This document shows positions 52,868 through 63,860 of a stretch of 64,000 nt of DNA, piece after piece. The notes below the pieces were generated by a model. The model saw only the letters and a list, made by a program, of their open reading frames with translations. It was not told the origin of the DNA and did not search any database. The stretch lies in the NCBI RefSeq assembly GCF_026183735.1, contig NZ_JAPFRE010000020.1:39406-103405 (forward strand), given 5' to 3'. Every line of letters starts with the position of its first letter. Position 1 is the stretch's first letter. The position numbers were made by a program, and so were the translations under genes. This DNA is from Alteromonas sp. ASW11-130 (lineage in GTDB: Bacteria > Pseudomonadota > Gammaproteobacteria > Enterobacterales > Alteromonadaceae).

Positions 52868-55543
52868 ATGTTAGCGTCTATCCGCGGACAGCTTATTCTG
52901 ATTCTAGTTGCACTTGTAAGCCTGCTCATCTTACAAGGTTATATTGCACGTACCAACCAAATTGTATCTTCTGAAGGATTAGAGCAATTAAACCGCGCAT
53001 TTACCGATGTTGGGCTAGTACGTCAACTTGAAAGAGACGTTATCGACTTGCAACGTAATGTACTTATTTTTAAAGAAACAACGAGTGAATCGGCGGTGAC
53101 CCGCTTTGAACGCTTAATGCTCGCTATCCACTCGAAACTATCTTCATTAGAGTCCTCGACAAATAAAAGTTTTAAGAAAATGGAAGGCGCTGACGTACTA
53201 AAGCGAATGCGCGGACATCTGGCAGACTATCAGGAAAATTTTCGTCAAGTGGTGGATGCACGCTTTAGACGAGATAATCTGATCGCTTCTGGCACATTAG
53301 CTGAAATTGCTGCACTGGAAAGATTAATTAATGCCCCAGAATCAGACACACAGTTAACTACTACTAATGAGGCATTATTGAAATTGCATTTATCCGAAGC
53401 TGAAAGTGCAGCGTTGCAATACGTTTCTCAACCTAACTCCACTCATATTGGGGAGTTTAACCAAGCCCTTGAAGCAATTAAATCGATACGTAACGCCAAC
53501 CCTGCACTGTTTTTAGAAGAGTTTGACAGTCAACTTAGCTATCTGGAGGAGCATTTTCGAGAACTTATCCAAATCACCCGGGGTAATTTATTTCTAGTTA
53601 ATGTTGTCATGGCTGGTTCAGCTAACGAATTTTTGTTCTTAAGTGGCGAATTAGCTGAACAGGTGTCAAAACGGTACCAGCAAATAAAACGCAAGGCACA
53701 GCGTGCTAGCATTGATGCTCAGCGAAAAGGTGAGTTTTTTACTTTGTTTGCTATTCTATTGGCGCTTATAGCTGCGGGTTATACCGCGTTCAGAATACTT
53801 TCCCCAATTCGCTCTATAACCCATGTTTTTAAAAGGCTATCTGCGGGTGAAGATGTGGAATCTATCCCCGGGCGAAAACGCCAAGATGAAATTGGTCAAC
53901 TAGCCAATGCCGCTCAAGTTTTTAGCGAAAAAAATAGACAAACTCGCCAATTACTGACTGATGCCCAGGAAGTTAACACGACGCTAGGCCGTTTGAACAA
54001 CGAGCTCCGTGAAGCGAAGGTGAAAGCGGAACAAGCCACCGCTTCGAAAAGTATTTTTCTCGCAAACATGAGCCACGAAATTCGTACACCGATGAACGGT
54101 ATAATTGGTCTACTCGAACTTGCTCAGCAACAGCCTATGTCCCAGGTGATGAAAGAGTATTTAGATAAAGCTGCTTACTCCGGGCACATTCTAATGAGTG
54201 TTATCAATGATATCCTCGATTTTTCTAAAATCGAGGCAGGTAAGTTGGATATCGAAGAAGTGAGCTTTTCACTTCACTCAATTTTTGACAATATTTTGGC
54301 AGTAATTGGTTTACGCGCCCAAGAAAAAAACCTTCACGTGCGTATGGAAGTTGACCCCTCACTACCGGCCCAAGTGATCGGCGATCCGCTGAGAATTACT
54401 CAGATTATTCTGAATCTCGCCTCAAACGCGGTTAAATTTACCGAAAAGGGTGCGATTAAAATAATGTTTAATGGAACGCTAAATGAAAAAGGCAACTTGC
54501 TCAGACTAAAAGTGACCATTAAGGACACAGGTATTGGCATGAGCGACGAACAACTTGACAGAATTTTTAAGCCCTTTACTCAGGCTGATGGCGCGACCAA
54601 CCGCAAATACGGCGGTACTGGCTTAGGCCTTACCATTGTCACCCAGCTAACTGAATTGATGAAAGGTAAATTAAAAGTTTCGTCAACGTTAGGTAGAGGT
54701 ACTGAATTCACGGTTACCTTGCCATTAAGGGCATTCAAGAATCAGAAAGGCGTACTGTCTGAAGTTGCAAGCTTGCCTGCAAAAAGTTTGTATATTACCG
54801 ATGGCCCCTTGCTTTCGTTAAATTACATCGAATTGTTAAACATCAAACATCAGCCTCTTGCGGAAGTGGAAATAGCCCAATCGAATAAAGCGCTAACCGT
54901 TCCTGTTTTGATAATAGATACACCTGAATATGAAGACTTGCAAAATAAGCGACATCGACTTCAGGAATTGAAGAACAACGGTCGTGTGATCGGCTTAGTG
55001 GCGAACTCCCAAACAGGCCATGTCCAATCCAAATTTAATGACTTATGGCAAGGCCCTATCTTATTTCATCCGTTTACCCCTATTCAGTTTTCGCGTTTTA
55101 TCAAAGAATTGCTAGGGCAGAATACTTCCTCCCTCATCGTAAGTGGTAAAGACGAAAACGAAAAATCACTTGAAGGCCATGTGTTGTTGGTGGAAGACAA
55201 TAACATTAACCAAGTCGTTACCGGCGAAATGCTGTCATCGTTTGGTTTGACCTATGATATTGCCGAAAACGGTGCATTGGCTATAACCAAGATAACTAAT
55301 TCACCTCATTACGACCTGGTACTCATGGACGTTCAGATGCCGGTAATGGACGGATACCAAGCCACGCGAAAATTGCGCGCACAAGGTTTTACCGATATCC
55401 CTATAATAGGCCTGTCGGCTAATGCTATGAAAGAAGATCGTAACCAAGGTATGCAAGCTGGAATGAATGACTATTTGACTAAGCCAATTAAAAGACAGGC
55501 CATGAGTAGTACGTTACTTCGATATTTACGACATCACTCATAA
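52868..55543 (+). CDS. Hybrid histidine kinase with helical sensor domain
   Basis: From the ATG at 52868 the product has 891 residues; a TTG at 52844 would directly follow the previous stop. Order of domains: membrane span (about 7-27), long helical sensor, second span (near 295), HAMP, and HisKA with His403 in [18 protein letters not shown]. ATPase motifs DTGIGM and GGTGLGL follow, then a degenerate receiver-like part, and a true receiver with Asp821 in [13 protein letters not shown]. No Hpt domain is present. The layout resembles TorS-type sensors that work with a periplasmic binding protein, here the gene just upstream. Confidence 0.9.
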   Translation: MLASIRGQLILILVALVSLLILQGYIARTNQIVSSEGLEQLNRAFTDVGLVRQLERDVIDLQRNVLIFKETTSESAVTRFERLMLAIHSKLSSLESSTNKSFKKMEGADVLKRMRGHLADYQENFRQVVDARFRRDNLIASGTLAEIAALERLINAPESDTQLTTTNEALLKLHLSEAESAALQYVSQPNSTHIGEFNQALEAIKSIRNANPALFLEEFDSQLSYLEEHFRELIQITRGNLFLVNVVMAGSANEFLFLSGELAEQVSKRYQQIKRKAQRASIDAQRKGEFFTLFAILLALIAAGYTAFRILSPIRSITHVFKRLSAGEDVESIPGRKRQDEIGQLANAAQVFSEKNRQTRQLLTDAQEVNTTLGRLNNELREAKVKAEQATASKSIFLANMSHEIRTPMNGIIGLLELAQQQPMSQVMKEYLDKAAYSGHILMSVINDILDFSKIEAGKLDIEEVSFSLHSIFDNILAVIGLRAQEKNLHVRMEVDPSLPAQVIGDPLRITQIILNLASNAVKFTEKGAIKIMFNGTLNEKGNLLRLKVTIKDTGIGMSDEQLDRIFKPFTQADGATNRKYGGTGLGLTIVTQLTELMKGKLKVSSTLGRGTEFTVTLPLRAFKNQKGVLSEVASLPAKSLYITDGPLLSLNYIELLNIKHQPLAEVEIAQSNKALTVPVLIIDTPEYEDLQNKRHRLQELKNNGRVIGLVANSQTGHVQSKFNDLWQGPILFHPFTPIQFSRFIKELLGQNTSSLIVSGKDENEKSLEGHVLLVEDNNINQVVTGEMLSSFGLTYDIAENGALAITKITNSPHYDLVLMDVQMPVMDGYQATRKLRAQGFTDIPIIGLSANAMKEDRNQGMQAGMNDYLTKPIKRQAMSSTLLRYLRHHS

Positions 55544-55544
55544 A

Positions 55545-55580
55545 AAAAAAGCCCGGCGTGGGCAACACGCGGGCTTTTCC
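55545..55580. terminator. Bidirectional terminator between the hybrid kinase and valS
   Basis: AAGCCCGGCGTG pairs with CACGCGGGCTT (one bulged base) around GGCAA, flanked by a run of A on the left and TTTTCC on the right. It lies between the convergent ends at 55543 and 55599. Confidence 0.88.
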
Positions 55581-55598
55581 TTGTCTAGTACAAACGAA

Positions 55599-58370
55599 TT
55601 ACAGATCCAGTATAGTCTGGCGCTGCTCCTGCAACTTATCAAGTTGTGCCTTAGCTTGCGCAAGTTTGGTTCGTTCTTTTTCGATAACCGCCTCAGGCGC
55701 ATTACTGACAAATTTCTCGTTTGCCAATTTCCCTTCAGTACGATCCACATCTTTTAGCATTTTTTCGATCGCTTTGTTTAAGCGAGAAAGTTCAGCTTCT
55801 TTGTCAATCAGCCCGGCCATCGGGATAAGAATTTCCATTTCTCCTACCAATGCAGTGGCGCTTGCAGGCCCTTTTTCGCCCGCTTCCAACGTATCGATAT
55901 GCTGTAATTTTGCTAGCTTATCAATAAATGGGCGGGTGGCCTGCAATTTACGGTTATCTTCGTCGGAAGCGTTCCTTAGCAGCGCATCAAGTGGTTTGTT
56001 CGGAGAAATATCCATTTCCCCGCGAATATTACGAATGCCAAGGATAAAGCGTTTTACCCACTCAATATCGTCCAGCGCCTGCTCATCAGATTTATCTTCA
56101 CCTGCCTCAGGGAAAGGTTGCACCATAATGCTTGCGTTATCTGCAACGGGCTTGCACAGAGGTATTACCCGTTGCCATATGGTTTCCGTAATAAACGGCA
56201 TAAAGGGGTGCATTAACCGAAGTAGGTTTTCTAACACGTTAATAAGCGTATGGCGCGTACCGCGCATTTGCGCATCAGTGCTTTGCGGATTATTTAATAC
56301 CGCTTTGGTTAATTCAAGATACCAGTCACAGAACTGATTCCAGGTAAACTCATAAGCTACCTGGGCCGCGATATCAAAACGGTAATCAGCTATGGCTGAT
56401 TCGAAATCTTGCACGACGCGCTGGAATCTTGCCCATACCCAGCGATCAGCCAGGCTTAATTCAAGTTCACCACCATGTAAACCGCAATCTTGGTCTTCAG
56501 TATTCATCAGTACAAAACGAGAGGCATTCCAGATTTTGTTACAGAAATTGCGGTAGCCTTCTACGCGACCCATGTCAAAATTAATGTCTCGACTGGTTGA
56601 AGCCATAGCCGCAAAAGTAAAGCGCAGTGCATCTGTTCCATAGGCATTAAAACCGTCTGGATACTGCTTACGCGTACGCTTAGCTACCTTTTCAGCCAGC
56701 TGAGGTTGCATCATACCACTAGTACGTTTTGCCACCAGTGCCTCACCCTCAATGCCGTCTATAACATCGATCGGGTCAATCACATTACCCTTCGACTTCG
56801 ACATCTTATCGCCATTTTCATCGCGAATAAGGCCCGTAATATAAATTTCTTTAAACGGAATTTGACCCGTAAACTTTTTCGTCATCATTATCATTCTGGC
56901 CACCCAGAAGAAAATGATATCAAAACCCGTCACTAGCACAGAAGTGGGTAAATAGGTTTCCAACTCAGGGGTTTTCTCAGGCCAGCCCATAGTAGCGAAT
57001 GGCCACAATGCTGATGAAAACCAGGTATCAAGAACATCACTGTCCTGGCTTAACTCTAGATCCGCCGCCAGGTTATGTTTTTCACGGGCTTCTGACTCTG
57101 TACGTGCCACATAAATATTGCCGTCCTTGTCATACCATGCGGGTACGCGATGCCCCCACCATAGCTGACGAGAGATACACCAATCTTGAATATTGTGCAT
57201 CCACTGATAATATGTTTTGTTCCAATTCTCAGGCACGAAGCGGATTTCGCCTGATTCCACAGCTTCGATCGCCGGCTTAGCCAGTGATTCGACAGCCACG
57301 TACCACTGATCGGTCAGGTACGGTTCGATAACAGCACCAGAGCGGTCGCCTCGTGGTACTTTTAATTTGTGAGGCTCAACTTTTAATAATAGGTTTTGCG
57401 CTTCAAGATCGGCCACAATTTGCTTACGCGCATCAAGCCTATCCATGCCTCTGTATTGTTCAGGTGCGTCGTCATTAATGCGGGCATCTTGGGTTAACAC
57501 ATTAATCATCGGCAGATCATGTCTTTTACCCATATCATAATCATTGAAGTCATGGGCTGGCGTAATTTTCACACAACCTGTACCGAATTCTGGATCCACG
57601 TAGTCATCAGCGATGATCGGAATGAGTCGATTGGTCAGCGGTAATTTGATCTTTTTGCCGATAAGGTGCTGATAGCGTTCATCATCTGGGTGAACCGCTA
57701 CCGCCGTGTCGCCTAACATAGTCTCGGGTCGTGTCGTGGCAACAACGATAGCTTCGCTTCCCTCTTCAAGTGGGTAGCGAATATGCCACATATTGCCGTT
57801 TTCTTCTTCGTTAAGGACTTCCAGATCGGATACAGCAGTTAGTAGTACTGGGTCCCAGTTTACTAACCGTTTGCCGCGATAAATTAGGCCTTCATTGTGT
57901 AGTTGAACAAATACTTCTGTGACGGCTTTGGACAAGTTATCATCCATAGTGAATACTTCACGATCCCAATCGCCTGAAGTACCCAGTCTTCGCATCTGCT
58001 GAGTAATGTTGCCACCACTATGCGCTTTCCACTCCCAGATTTTTTTAACAAAATCCTCACGCCCTAAATCATGACGCGTTTTACCGTCAGCATTAAGTTG
58101 ACGCTCTACCACCATTTGAGTCGCAATACCGGCATGGTCGGTACCCACTTGCCACAATGTATTGTCACCTTTCATACGATGGTAACGAGTGAGTGCATCC
58201 ATAATGGTGTGCTGGAACGCGTGCCCCATATGCAGACTACCGGTTACGTTTGGAGGAGGTAGCAGAATGCTATAGGGTGCCCCCTCACCTGAGGGCTTAA
58301 ATAACCCAGCGGACTCCCACTCCTGGTAACACTGCTTTTCAATGGATTGTGGTTCGAAGGTTTTATCCAT
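55599..58370 (-). CDS. valS: Valyl-tRNA synthetase
   Basis: The 923-residue class Ia synthetase starts best at ATG 58370 ([19 protein letters not shown]). HIGH is in [15 protein letters not shown] and KMSKS is in [11 protein letters not shown]. The editing domain contains [13 protein letters not shown] and [13 protein letters not shown], and a coiled-coil arm ends the protein ([16 protein letters not shown]). It charges tRNA-Val. It follows holC by 8 bases, as in E. coli pepA-holC-valS. Confidence 0.96.
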   Translation of the reverse strand: MDKTFEPQSIEKQCYQEWESAGLFKPSGEGAPYSILLPPPNVTGSLHMGHAFQHTIMDALTRYHRMKGDNTLWQVGTDHAGIATQMVVERQLNADGKTRHDLGREDFVKKIWEWKAHSGGNITQQMRRLGTSGDWDREVFTMDDNLSKAVTEVFVQLHNEGLIYRGKRLVNWDPVLLTAVSDLEVLNEEENGNMWHIRYPLEEGSEAIVVATTRPETMLGDTAVAVHPDDERYQHLIGKKIKLPLTNRLIPIIADDYVDPEFGTGCVKITPAHDFNDYDMGKRHDLPMINVLTQDARINDDAPEQYRGMDRLDARKQIVADLEAQNLLLKVEPHKLKVPRGDRSGAVIEPYLTDQWYVAVESLAKPAIEAVESGEIRFVPENWNKTYYQWMHNIQDWCISRQLWWGHRVPAWYDKDGNIYVARTESEAREKHNLAADLELSQDSDVLDTWFSSALWPFATMGWPEKTPELETYLPTSVLVTGFDIIFFWVARMIMMTKKFTGQIPFKEIYITGLIRDENGDKMSKSKGNVIDPIDVIDGIEGEALVAKRTSGMMQPQLAEKVAKRTRKQYPDGFNAYGTDALRFTFAAMASTSRDINFDMGRVEGYRNFCNKIWNASRFVLMNTEDQDCGLHGGELELSLADRWVWARFQRVVQDFESAIADYRFDIAAQVAYEFTWNQFCDWYLELTKAVLNNPQSTDAQMRGTRHTLINVLENLLRLMHPFMPFITETIWQRVIPLCKPVADNASIMVQPFPEAGEDKSDEQALDDIEWVKRFILGIRNIRGEMDISPNKPLDALLRNASDEDNRKLQATRPFIDKLAKLQHIDTLEAGEKGPASATALVGEMEILIPMAGLIDKEAELSRLNKAIEKMLKDVDRTEGKLANEKFVSNAPEAVIEKERTKLAQAKAQLDKLQEQRQTILDL

Positions 58371-58378
58371 ACTAATTC

Positions 58379-58804
58379 TCAATTCTCCACCGACTCAAAT
58401 TGCATGGCAAAGCCGGCTTGTTGATAATGTTTGTAGCGTAATCGTGCTTTTTGTTTGGCTTCTTCATCCGCCGGCACGAAATCATAAATAAATAAAAATT
58501 GCTGGGGCTGATTGACCAACTCATCCGTTAAATTAATGATGACATGGCACTTTTCAATCTGCTGGGGTTGCCAGCAGATTTCCACTGGCGTTCCAGATGC
58601 AGGGCCCTCGCCATACATATTGTGTGGAATGAATCTGTCAGGTGGCATTTGCCAAAGCAGTTCGTCAACCTCTTCAGCTTGTTTTTGATTCGCACAAAGT
58701 ATGCGACATCGCTGACGCTTTGAGTAAGCATCAGCGACCAACTCGCATGCGCGATGAGACGCCTGCTGCTCTTTTCCTAGGGCGTGAAATACAACCTGTG
58801 GCAT
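58379..58804 (-). CDS. holC: DNA polymerase III chi subunit
   Basis: The 141-residue protein matches Hol[33 protein letters not shown], then [24 protein letters not shown] [19 protein letters not shown] and the end FMQFESV-like FAMQFESV. Chi binds SSB and links the clamp loader to the replication fork. It lies between pepA and valS in the conserved order, 6 bases from pepA. Confidence 0.9.
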   Translation of the reverse strand: MPQVVFHALGKEQQASHRACELVADAYSKRQRCRILCANQKQAEEVDELLWQMPPDRFIPHNMYGEGPASGTPVEICWQPQQIEKCHVIINLTDELVNQPQQFLFIYDFVPADEEAKQKARLRYKHYQQAGFAMQFESVEN

Positions 58805-58810
58805 GAATAC

Positions 58811-60316
58811 TTAATCCTCGTGATTCACGCCTGCACGATTCATCAAAAATTGCGAAAGCATTGGCACGGGACGTCCAGTTGCACCTTTATTTTTGCCACT
58901 TCGCCACGCTGTACCAGCAATATCCAGGTGTGCCCAGTTATACTTTTTAGTAAAACGGGAAAGGAAACACCCTGCTGTAATACTGCCCGCCGGACGACCA
59001 CCTAAGTTCGTCATATCAGCGAATGGGCTATCGAGTTGAGACTGGTACTCATCCCAAAGCGGCAAGCGCCACGCGCGGTCAGAACTTTGTTCTGATGCAT
59101 TCAATAATTCGTGCGCTAATGGATTATGTTGGCTCATCAATCCTGTCGCGTGCGCTCCTAATGCGATAACACAGGCCCCCGTTAATGTTGCCACATCAAT
59201 CACCAGTTCTGGCTCAAAACGTTCAACATAGGTCAGCGCGTCGCATAATACCAAACGGCCTTCCGCATCGGTATTCAGTACTTCAACCGTTTGGCCTGAC
59301 ATTGTGGTTAGGATATCACCTGGGCGATACGCATTGCCATCAGGCATGTTTTCACAACCAGCTAATACGCCGATGACGTTGATAGGTAGATTCAGGGCAG
59401 CAACCGAATGCATTACACCCAGTACGCCGGCGGCTCCGCCCATATCGTATTTCATTTCATCCATGCCCTCACCGGGCTTAATTGAAATACCACCTGAGTC
59501 AAAGGTGAGCCCTTTACCCACTAACACAATTGGCGCTTGATCAGCTGGACCGCCTTTGTGATGAATAATACTCATCATAGATTCATTTCTAGAGCCACGA
59601 CCAACCGCCAAATAAGACTGCATGCCAAGCTCATCCATTCTCGCTTCATCGACCACTTCTGAAGTAATAGAGTCGTAATTCGAAGCCAGCTGTTGTGCTT
59701 GTTCCCAAAGGTAGCCAGGGTTACAAATATTGGGTGGCATATTCGCCACATCTTTGGTCACCTTAGAACCTGCCGCTATCGCTAAACCGTGTTCGACCGC
59801 TTTTTCACCCACAGTTAACTCACGGCGGGTAGGTACATTAAACACAATTTTACGTAACGGCCTGCGTGGCTCACCTTTTTTCGTTTTTAATTGCAAGAAG
59901 GTGTACAAGGAATCCTGGGTAGCTTCCACTGCCTGACGCACTTTCCAATAGGTGTCACGGCCTTTTACGTGTAATTCGGTCAAAAAGCAGACGGCTTCCA
60001 TCGAGCCTGTTTCGTTTAACGTTTTAATGGTGCGTGCAATAATTTGTTTGTACTGTCTTTCGTCCAGCTCGCGCTCTTTACCACAGCCGACTAACAATAC
60101 GCGTTCACTTAATACGTTCGGAACGTGGTGCAACAATAACATCTGTCCTGCTTTGCCTTCCAGATCACCGCGGCGTAACAGGTTACTAATATACCCTTCA
60201 CTGATTTCATCTAATTGCTCGGCCACCGCAGTTAGTCGTCGTGGCTCGAATACTCCCACTACGATACAGGCGCTGCGTTGTTTTTCGGGACTGCCACTTT
60301 TCACACTAAATTCCAC
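58811..60316 (-). CDS. pepA: Leucyl aminopeptidase
   Basis: The 501-residue M17 peptidase carries the metal-binding block [18 protein letters not shown], the [11 protein letters not shown] segment and the [10 protein letters not shown] signature. The N-terminal domain starts with [16 protein letters not shown]. PepA cleaves N-terminal residues and in E. coli also binds DNA as a regulator and recombination factor. It diverges from lptF over about 250 bases and is followed by holC. Confidence 0.95.
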   Translation of the reverse strand: MEFSVKSGSPEKQRSACIVVGVFEPRRLTAVAEQLDEISEGYISNLLRRGDLEGKAGQMLLLHHVPNVLSERVLLVGCGKERELDERQYKQIIARTIKTLNETGSMEAVCFLTELHVKGRDTYWKVRQAVEATQDSLYTFLQLKTKKGEPRRPLRKIVFNVPTRRELTVGEKAVEHGLAIAAGSKVTKDVANMPPNICNPGYLWEQAQQLASNYDSITSEVVDEARMDELGMQSYLAVGRGSRNESMMSIIHHKGGPADQAPIVLVGKGLTFDSGGISIKPGEGMDEMKYDMGGAAGVLGVMHSVAALNLPINVIGVLAGCENMPDGNAYRPGDILTTMSGQTVEVLNTDAEGRLVLCDALTYVERFEPELVIDVATLTGACVIALGAHATGLMSQHNPLAHELLNASEQSSDRAWRLPLWDEYQSQLDSPFADMTNLGGRPAGSITAGCFLSRFTKKYNWAHLDIAGTAWRSGKNKGATGRPVPMLSQFLMNRAGVNHED

Positions 60317-60538
60317 GATATCTCCTTTGCTATTTTATTTGTTCTGGCATAGGGTTCAAAATCACGTAACGTTTTATGCGTGGTTATGGTTTAATACACA
60401 CGCTGGCAGCCCACGCCAATGATATTTTATGGCCTGACTGCTAAGCTAAATTGAACTAAAGCCAAAGCTAATCGTTTTAAAGTTAATTGCTTAACTTGTA
60501 AAAATACAAAGTTTACTCAAGATTGCGCGCTTTTTCAC

Positions 60539-60544
60539 TATAAT
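60539..60544 (+). promoter_or_regulatory. Possible -10 box of lptF
   Basis: TATAAT lies 24 bases before the lptF start. A -35 box with 17-base spacing is not clear; TTTACT at 60512-60517 is too far. It is the best promoter candidate in the pepA-lptF gap. Confidence 0.3.
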
Positions 60545-60567
60545 TCCAAATTTTCATTGGGAGTGGG

Positions 60568-61671
60568 ATGTTAATATTTCGCTATTTGCTTAAGGAAACG
60601 CTTAAGTCCCAGCTGGCCATTTTTTTAATACTAATGGCCATATTCATTACATTACGTTTTGTTCGTGTATTAGGTGACGCTTCAGATGGCGATATACCGG
60701 CCGGGTTAGTTGCGGGTTTTCTTGCGCTATACTCGCCTATTCTTGCCTCACTAATACTGCCGATCAGTGCCTACCTGGGTATTATGCTGGCCCATGGCCG
60801 CTTTTACGTTGACAGCGAAATGACAGTCATGCGAGCGTGCGGCATCAGTGAATGGTACGTTACCCGGGTAATGTTATTTTTGTCGCTTTTAATCATGCTG
60901 GTTACGGGAGCCATAACCTTATACCTTGCACCTACCGCGGCGCAAAGCGAATATGAATTAAAAGAAAAAGCGCGGTCTGAAGCCGGGTTTTCTGCCATCA
61001 TTCCTGGCCGGTTTCAGCAAACGGGCAATGAAAGAGCGGTTATTTTTGTTCACGATATAGACAAACAAAATGACACTTTACAACGTGTGTTTCTTTCTCA
61101 ACATCAAAGCGATGCGGCGGCAGACAAAGTGCAAGTCGTTTACGCAGAGCAGGGGAAGATAAGCAGTGAGCCTGATGGCACGCGTACGCTCATTCTTGAA
61201 GACGGCGTGCAATATGAAGGAGAGCAGCGACTAAAAAGCTATCGTAAAGTTGCTTTTGACGAATATCGCATGCAGGTTGCCGATGAGGCCCAAGAACAGT
61301 CGCGGGTAAAAATAAGCGTCTTACCCACCCAAGAGCTGTGGAAAATGGACTCGCTCGAAGCGCACGCAGAACTGCAATGGCGTCTCGCGATTCCTCTGTC
61401 AATTCCGTTTCTCATTTTAATTGCTGTACCGTTAAGTTCAGTCGATCCGCGGCAAGGTCGTTTCGGAAAAATGTTCCCCGCTATCTTATTATATTTAGGC
61501 TATTTCCTTTTACTACTTGCCAGCAGACGGGTATTAGAAGATGGCCGTATTCCTGTCCAACTTGGTTTATGGTGGGTGCATGGCATAATGTTGATAATTG
61601 GTATTGGCTTGCTGGTTCGCGATCGTAAAACGGGTGCGACTATTCGCGCGTTACTATTCAGGAAGGGCTAA
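60568..61671 (+). CDS. lptF: LPS export ABC transporter permease LptF
   Basis: The 367-residue protein has three N-terminal and three C-terminal membrane spans around a beta-jellyroll periplasmic domain (GRFQQTGNERAVIFVHDIDKQ onward). It begins LIFRYLLKETLKSQLAIFL and keeps PISAYLGIMLAHGRFYVDSEMTVMRACGIS. With LptG and LptB it extracts lipopolysaccharide from the inner membrane. It shares its last base with the lptG start codon, so the two are coupled. It diverges from pepA, as in E. coli. Confidence 0.95.
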   Translation: MLIFRYLLKETLKSQLAIFLILMAIFITLRFVRVLGDASDGDIPAGLVAGFLALYSPILASLILPISAYLGIMLAHGRFYVDSEMTVMRACGISEWYVTRVMLFLSLLIMLVTGAITLYLAPTAAQSEYELKEKARSEAGFSAIIPGRFQQTGNERAVIFVHDIDKQNDTLQRVFLSQHQSDAAADKVQVVYAEQGKISSEPDGTRTLILEDGVQYEGEQRLKSYRKVAFDEYRMQVADEAQEQSRVKISVLPTQELWKMDSLEAHAELQWRLAIPLSIPFLILIAVPLSSVDPRQGRFGKMFPAILLYLGYFLLLLASRRVLEDGRIPVQLGLWWVHGIMLIIGIGLLVRDRKTGATIRALLFRKG

Positions 61672-62732
61672 TGTTTCGTATTCTAGATTTTTACATAGCC
61701 CGAACGCTCATTGGTACAATTATTGTGACGCTCTCGGTATTAGTCGGGTTGAGTGCACTTATTAAATTTGTCGAGCAGCTACGCAAATTAGGTGAAGGTG
61801 ATTATGACATGCTCACCGCCAGTTTGTTTGTGTTACTTAGTTTACCGCGAGATTTAGAACAGTTTTTCCCGATGGCAACCTTAATTGGCGGGCTAGTGGG
61901 TATGGGTTTACTCGCCAGTAATAGTGAACTGGTGGTTATGCAAGCTGCGGGTTTAAGCCGATGGAACATTATCGGCTCCGCGATGAAGTCGACGTTGGCA
62001 TTAATTTTAATGGTTATGGCCATCAGTGAATGGGTGACGCCTTTCAGTGAGTCGCGTGCTAAAGAAATAAAAACTCAAGCTATAACAGGCGGAAGCTTAT
62101 TTTCTTCAGAACAATTGGTGTGGGCAAAAGACGGCGATCAGTTTGTCAGTATTGGACAGGTACTTACACGCGAGTCCTTAAAAGATATCAGCATTTTTTC
62201 GTTCAACCAGGATTTGACACTAAATGCAATTACGTATGCCGAGTCAGGGATATTTGAAGAAAACAATTGGTTTTTAGAAAATGTGGATATAACCCGCTTC
62301 ACCGAAGAAAAAATTGACGTTGAAAAACATAAGCGCCAAAACTGGAATTCTTCACTCACTCCCGACAAACTTGGTATTGTTGCCGTGAAGCCTGAAGCGT
62401 TATCGATAGAAGGATTAACAGATTACATCGCTTATCTTGACAACAATGATCAAGACACCTCGCGATACGAACTGGCCTTTTGGCGTAAAATTTTACAACC
62501 CATCTCCATTGGCGTAATGATGTTAATGGCACTTTCCTTTATTTTTGGACCTTTGCGAAGCGTTACCATGGGCGCCAGAGTTATTATGGGCGTGCTGACT
62601 GGTTTTGGCTTTTTTATCACTAACGAGGTCTTCGGGCCGTTAAGTCTGGTGTATCAGTTTCCACCCATTTTAGGCGCGATTTTGCCAAGTGTATTATTCG
62701 CTGCCATTGCCGCGTATTTATTGCGACGATAG
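61671..62732 (+). CDS. lptG: LPS export ABC transporter permease LptG
   Basis: The 353-residue partner of LptF has the same layout: MFRILDFYIARTLIGTI at the start, LPRDLEQFFPMATLIGGLVGMGLLASNSELVVMQAAG, a periplasmic jellyroll, and three C-terminal spans ending FAAIAAYLLRR. It completes the LptB2FG machine. LptB is not in this window. Its end is 11 bases from the convergent RDD gene. Confidence 0.95.
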   Translation: MFRILDFYIARTLIGTIIVTLSVLVGLSALIKFVEQLRKLGEGDYDMLTASLFVLLSLPRDLEQFFPMATLIGGLVGMGLLASNSELVVMQAAGLSRWNIIGSAMKSTLALILMVMAISEWVTPFSESRAKEIKTQAITGGSLFSSEQLVWAKDGDQFVSIGQVLTRESLKDISIFSFNQDLTLNAITYAESGIFEENNWFLENVDITRFTEEKIDVEKHKRQNWNSSLTPDKLGIVAVKPEALSIEGLTDYIAYLDNNDQDTSRYELAFWRKILQPISIGVMMLMALSFIFGPLRSVTMGARVIMGVLTGFGFFITNEVFGPLSLVYQFPPILGAILPSVLFAAIAAYLLRR

Positions 62733-62743
62733 CATTTGCTTCG

Positions 62744-63307
62744 CTACCAGCTTTTGTGGTCGTTCTGATTTTTGCTTAACTGCAACACTTCAGTGCCGGC
62801 CACCCTATCCTGCAACGATTGTTTGTGCTTATAGTCAATCAATACCAGCAATGTGCCTAAACCACCAAGAGAAGCAATCAATCGAAGTATTAAACGTCCC
62901 CACGTTATCGGCGTTTCCTTAGTGTTATAAATTTTCAGGCGCCACGCTCGCATTCCAATAGTTTGCCCGCCCCGTTTCCAAAACCACAAGAAAAAGCCCA
63001 TTACCCAGGCTAGCACCCACACCTGAATGAGTAATTTGATTTGCCAGGAAGCTTGAATAGCCTCAGAAGGTTGCGAGTACTCGCCCATGTCCAACCCACC
63101 ATTGTGAAAAAGTACCACTAACGTAACTATCATCACCATGGCGGCACACATGGCCACCGCTGTTGCCACCAGCGTGTCATAGATCATCGCTAACAAGCGT
63201 TTGAAAAAACTGGCGCGGTTGAAGGACGTCGATTGAAGTTTGGATTTGGACACTACACTAAACACGTTTAATAAATCTGCTACCAAGTTTGCCACACGGC
63301 TGAACAA
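62744..63307 (-). CDS. RDD family membrane protein
   Basis: The protein has up to 187 residues. Three hydrophobic segments carry the RDD signature: FFKRLLAMIYDTLVATAV (Arg and Asp), GQTIGMRAWRLKIY and LQDRVAGTEVL. The start is uncertain: the TTG at 63307, a GTG at 63265 or one at 63253 are possible and none has a good ribosome site; the shorter forms begin closer to the RDD domain. Function of small RDD proteins is unknown, with ion or solute transport suggested for some. Confidence 0.8.
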   Translation of the reverse strand: MFSRVANLVADLLNVFSVVSKSKLQSTSFNRASFFKRLLAMIYDTLVATAVAMCAAMVMIVTLVVLFHNGGLDMGEYSQPSEAIQASWQIKLLIQVWVLAWVMGFFLWFWKRGGQTIGMRAWRLKIYNTKETPITWGRLILRLIASLGGLGTLLVLIDYKHKQSLQDRVAGTEVLQLSKNQNDHKSW

Positions 63308-63462
63308 ATCAAAAATAATTTACGCATAGCACATGGCAAAGGCTGCAATATGGTGAATAAAACATCACTTGAACTGCTAATCGCCGCCAATTGTCAAAAA
63401 AGGCTTGTCAGCGATTAGCATAACGCTATAATGCAGCAGCAATTGATAGCACATCTATCCAT

Positions 63463-63549
63463 GCCAGAGTGGCGGAATTGGTAGACGCAGCGGATTCAAA
63501 ATCCGCCGCCCGTGAGGGTGTGCCGGTTCAAGTCCGGCCTCTGGTACCA
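63463..63549 (+). tRNA. tRNA-Leu (anticodon CAA)
   Basis: The 87-base gene has acceptor GCCAGAG paired to CTCTGGT (first pair G-U), the D arm with GGCGGAATTGGTAGACGC, the anticodon arm GCGGA-TTCAAAA-TCCGC with anticodon CAA, a long class II variable arm, the T arm GCCGGTTCAAGTCCGGC, and an encoded ACCA end. It reads UUG. A terminator follows 22 bases later, and the 3' half of the gene recurs in degenerate form downstream. Confidence 0.97.
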
Positions 63550-63570
63550 TCATGTTTAGATAGCTATTTG

Positions 63571-63594
63571 AAACCGACGGAAGTCGGTTTTTTT
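63571..63594 (+). terminator. Terminator of tRNA-Leu
   Basis: AAACCGAC and GTCGGTTT form an 8-bp stem with a GGAA loop, followed by seven T. It is repeated almost exactly at 63764-63787. Confidence 0.92.
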
Positions 63595-63610
63595 GTGTCT
63601 GATGTTTGAG

Positions 63611-63860
63611 CCCGCAAGGGTGTGCCGTCCAAGTGTCGGTCCAATCAGAGTCCTGATTCAAGTGATTAAAGTACACTGCCCCCTTTTACTACAGGGTATG
63701 CCGTCCGAGTCTCGGTCGAATCAAGCCCGGCCTCTTGTACCATCATGTATAGAACGCTATTAAAAACCGACGAAAGTCGGTTTTTTTGTGTCTGCTCCAA
63801 AGTGTCCCAAAGGGTGTGCCGTCCCAGTGTCGGCCCAGTCAGAGTTCGGCCTCTGGAACT
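63611..63860 (+). repeat. Degenerate copies of the tRNA-Leu 3' half and terminator
   Basis: Three partial copies of the tRNA-Leu variable arm, T arm and 3' end occur in 250 bases: 63611-63634 (CCCGCAAGGGTGTGCCG onward), 63693-63794 and 63809-63856. The middle one is the best, with GCCCGGCCTCTTGTACCATC, the same spacer and a nearly identical terminator. The last has GTTCGGCCTCTGG and a broken terminator (AAACCGACTTTATGTCG). No 5' half of a tRNA is present. Confidence 0.8.
63764..63787 (+). terminator. Second copy of the tRNA-Leu terminator
   Basis: AAACCGAC and GTCGGTTT with a GAAA loop, followed by TTTT; it differs from the first terminator in the loop and sits after the degenerate tRNA 3' copy at 63693. 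Confidence 0.85.

Noticed and set aside
55558..56337. 259-residue plus-strand ORF antisense to valS
   Set aside because: Serine- and alanine-rich shadow of the valS coding frame; valS is certain here.
63455..63676. 73-residue minus-strand ORF over the tRNA
   Set aside because: It is the antisense of tRNA-Leu and its downstream repeat, a well-known false call (contains AGLEPAHPHGRRILNPLRLP).
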